DNA of 64,000 nt from CBFFRJ01 sp963530515 (GTDB lineage: Bacteria > Pseudomonadota > Gammaproteobacteria > Enterobacterales > Enterobacteriaceae), in assembly GCA_963530515.1 (NCBI GenBank), contig CAUSEC010000005.1:62001-126000 (forward strand), read 5' to 3'. A model generated the notes under the pieces. That model did not search any database, was not told the DNA's origin, and saw nothing but the letters and a program-made list of their open reading frames with translations. A program made the position numbers and the translations under genes. Below, one piece after another: positions 62,542-64,000 of the stretch (within the stretch, counting starts at the first letter, position 1; every line of letters begins with the position of its first letter).

Positions 62542-64000
62542 TCAGTGGACGGACAAAATCGCGGACATCAGTGCATCCACGCTGACGGGGGAGACAAATT
62601 CGCGGGTGAAGGTTCCCTGCTGGAGCAGCAGGATGCGGTCGCAGACCAGCGGCAGTTCTTCCACTTCGCTGGAGATAAAGACCACGCTTTTACCTTCCTG
62701 CGCCAGTTCCCGGACGATGCGGTAAATTTGCTGTTTGGCTTCGATATCAACGCCGCGCGTGGGCTCGTCGAGCAGCAGGATTTGGCTACCCGCATAGACC
62801 CAGCGGCCAATAACGACCTTTTGCTGGTTACCGCCGGAGAGCGTGCCAATGGCGGTTTCGCTACTGCTGGCTTTGACGCTCATGCGCTGCATGATGGATT
62901 CGGTGAAGGTGCGAATACGCTCCCACTGCAGCACGCCGCGCGTGCTCACCGAATGGCGATTGGTGATAACCGTGTTCTCATCCACGCCAAGCAGCGGAAT
63001 AATGCCCGCCTCTTTGCGGTTCTCCGGCGTATAGCCCATGCCGCGCTGGAGCATGGTGGCGTAGTCAGGTTTGTGCAGGATTTCACCGTTGAGGGTAATC
63101 ACGCCTGCATCAAAACGCGCCAGACCGACAATGGCTTTGAGCAGCTCCGTGCGCCCGGCACCCAGCAGCCCGGCAATCCCCAGCACTTCTCCCCGCCTGA
63201 GGTGAAACGAAATGTCTTCCAGCTTGGGCTGCATGCGAAGCCCCTGCACGTCCAGCACCGTTTCACCCTGCGAAACCGCGTGACTGACCGGGGTCAGTGT
63301 TTCATGCTCTCGCCCGAGCATCAGCGCCACAATATGCCCGGTAGTGGTGTTTTCCAGCGCCACGTTGCCCGCCACCTGCCCGTCGCGCATGATGGTGGCG
63401 GAAGACGCAATGCGGCGGATCTCTTCCATCCGGTGGCTCACATAGATGACCGCCACGCCGAGTGCCGACATCTTTTTGACCGCCGCCATCACCAGTTCCA
63501 CTTCGGCGCTGGCCAGCGAACTGGTGGGTTCATCGAGGATTACCAGCCCCGGCTCCCCCGCCATCACGCGGGCAATTTCGACCAGCTGTTTTTGCGCCGG
63601 GCTCAGGCTCTCCACCAGAGCATCCGGCTCCACATCGACCCCCAGCTTCGCCAGACACTCACGCGCCTGGCGCTGCATCAACCCGTGGTCAATCATTCCC
63701 CCCTGCTTCGGCCAGTGGCCGAGGCACAGATTCTCAGCGACCGTCAGCCCTTCCACCAGGCTCAGCTCCTGGTAGACCGCCCGCACGCCCAGTTCCGCTG
63801 CCCGCCGGGTCAGGGTCGCATCTGCGCCGTCAAGCAGTGTGCCGCCCAGGCGTACTTCGCCGCTGTCGAGCCGCTCACTGCCGGTCAGCATACGGATGAG
63901 CGTTGATTTACCGGCACCGTTTTTACCGAGCAGCGCCCGGACTTCACCTCGGTGAAGGGTGAAATCAACGTTATCCAGCGCCACAACGCCCGGATAACGC
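62542..64000 (-). CDS. Sugar ABC transporter ATP-binding protein (RbsA/XylG type), 5' end outside the window
   Basis: A CUT2-type ATPase with two nucleotide-binding domains in one chain. The visible part (about 485 residues) has the first domain with Walker A GKNGAGKST (near residue 20), a signature (LSPAQKQLVEIARVMAGEPG) and Walker B LVILDEPTSSL, then a second degenerate domain with GLLGAGRTELLKAIVGL, LSGGNQQKVVIGRW and ILLLDEPTRG. The frame continues past the likely internal GTG at 63984 with RYPGVVALDNV, so the first residues lie beyond 64000. A periplasmic binding protein is expected further right. Confidence 0.88.
   Translation of the reverse strand, partial: RYPGVVALDNVDFTLHRGEVRALLGKNGAGKSTLIRMLTGSERLDSGEVRLGGTLLDGADATLTRRAAELGVRAVYQELSLVEGLTVAENLCLGHWPKQGGMIDHGLMQRQARECLAKLGVDVEPDALVESLSPAQKQLVEIARVMAGEPGLVILDEPTSSLASAEVELVMAAVKKMSALGVAVIYVSHRMEEIRRIASSATIMRDGQVAGNVALENTTTGHIVALMLGREHETLTPVSHAVSQGETVLDVQGLRMQPKLEDISFHLRRGEVLGIAGLLGAGRTELLKAIVGLARFDAGVITLNGEILHKPDYATMLQRGMGYTPENRKEAGIIPLLGVDENTVITNRHSVSTRGVLQWERIRTFTESIMQRMSVKASSSETAIGTLSGGNQQKVVIGRWVYAGSQILLLDEPTRGVDIEAKQQIYRIVRELAQEGKSVVFISSEVEELPLVCDRILLLQQGTFTREFVSPVSVDALMSAILSVH

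Noticed and set aside
62482..63906. Long open frame (474 codons) on the plus strand opposite the ABC ATPase
   Set aside because: Same shadow pattern of His/Gln/Arg-rich sequence without motifs, while the opposite strand has intact Walker and signature motifs.
1..64000. CRISPR arrays, tRNA or rRNA genes, prophage or IS elements
   Set aside because: No regularly spaced repeats, cloverleaf-like genes, integrase or transposase frames were found anywhere in the window.

Overview
This window is core chromosome of a gamma-proteobacterium of the family Enterobacteriaceae, closest in flavour to the Enterobacter / Lelliottia / Leclercia group. Gene order follows the E. coli region from the end of the hyf operon to hcaT almost gene for gene: hyfR, focB, perM, bepA, yfgD, hda, uraA, upp, purMN, ppk-ppx, pdeF, yfgG, guaBA, xseA, yfgJ, der-bamB-yfgM-hisS-ispG-rodZ, rlmN, ndk, pbpC, yfhM, sseA, sseB, pepB, the isc operon, trmJ, suhB, csiE, hcaT. 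No rRNA, tRNA, CRISPR array, prophage or insertion sequence was seen. Protein identities come from recognising the families in the translations; no database was searched.

Layout. 1-2680: end of hydrogenase-4 regulation (hyfR, cut by the window edge) and a focB copy interrupted by an in-frame stop. 3161-7024: perM, the sigma-E-type bepA gene, yfgD and hda, the last with a CTG start. 7120-11141: uraA and upp, divergent from purMN, with a PurR box between. 11375-17748: polyphosphate genes ppk-ppx, the c-di-GMP phosphodiesterase pdeF, and yfgG. 17775-19271: an AraC regulator / LysE-type exporter pair not found here in E. coli. 19373-32704: guanine synthesis, xseA, and the der-to-rodZ block and rlmN. 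32892-40319: ndk, pbpC and a broken alpha-2-macroglobulin gene (yfhM). 40594-45229: an alpha-glucoside PTS, a 6-phospho-alpha-glucosidase and an RpiR regulator, with housekeeping sseA sitting between the catabolic genes and the regulator. 45247-53310: sseB, pepB and the full isc Fe-S operon, which carries two full-length ERIC repeats in opposite orientation. 53537-64000: trmJ, suhB, a two-gene nickel/cobalt-type exporter operon, csiE, hcaT, then an accessory sugar cluster (aldose epimerase, zinc sugar dehydrogenase, ABC permease and ATPase) that runs off the right edge.

The most useful observations are (1) the focB nonsense codon, (2) the roughly 450-bp frameshifting deletion in yfhM beside an intact pbpC, (3) the ERIC pair in the isc operon, one of which forms the last codons and stop of iscU, (4) the agl cluster split around sseA with matching palindromes upstream, (5) a recurrent palindromic element (three copies) and a structured 200-bp intergenic block after focB. 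I did not find a clearly novel multi-gene system; the window is mostly conserved housekeeping sequence.
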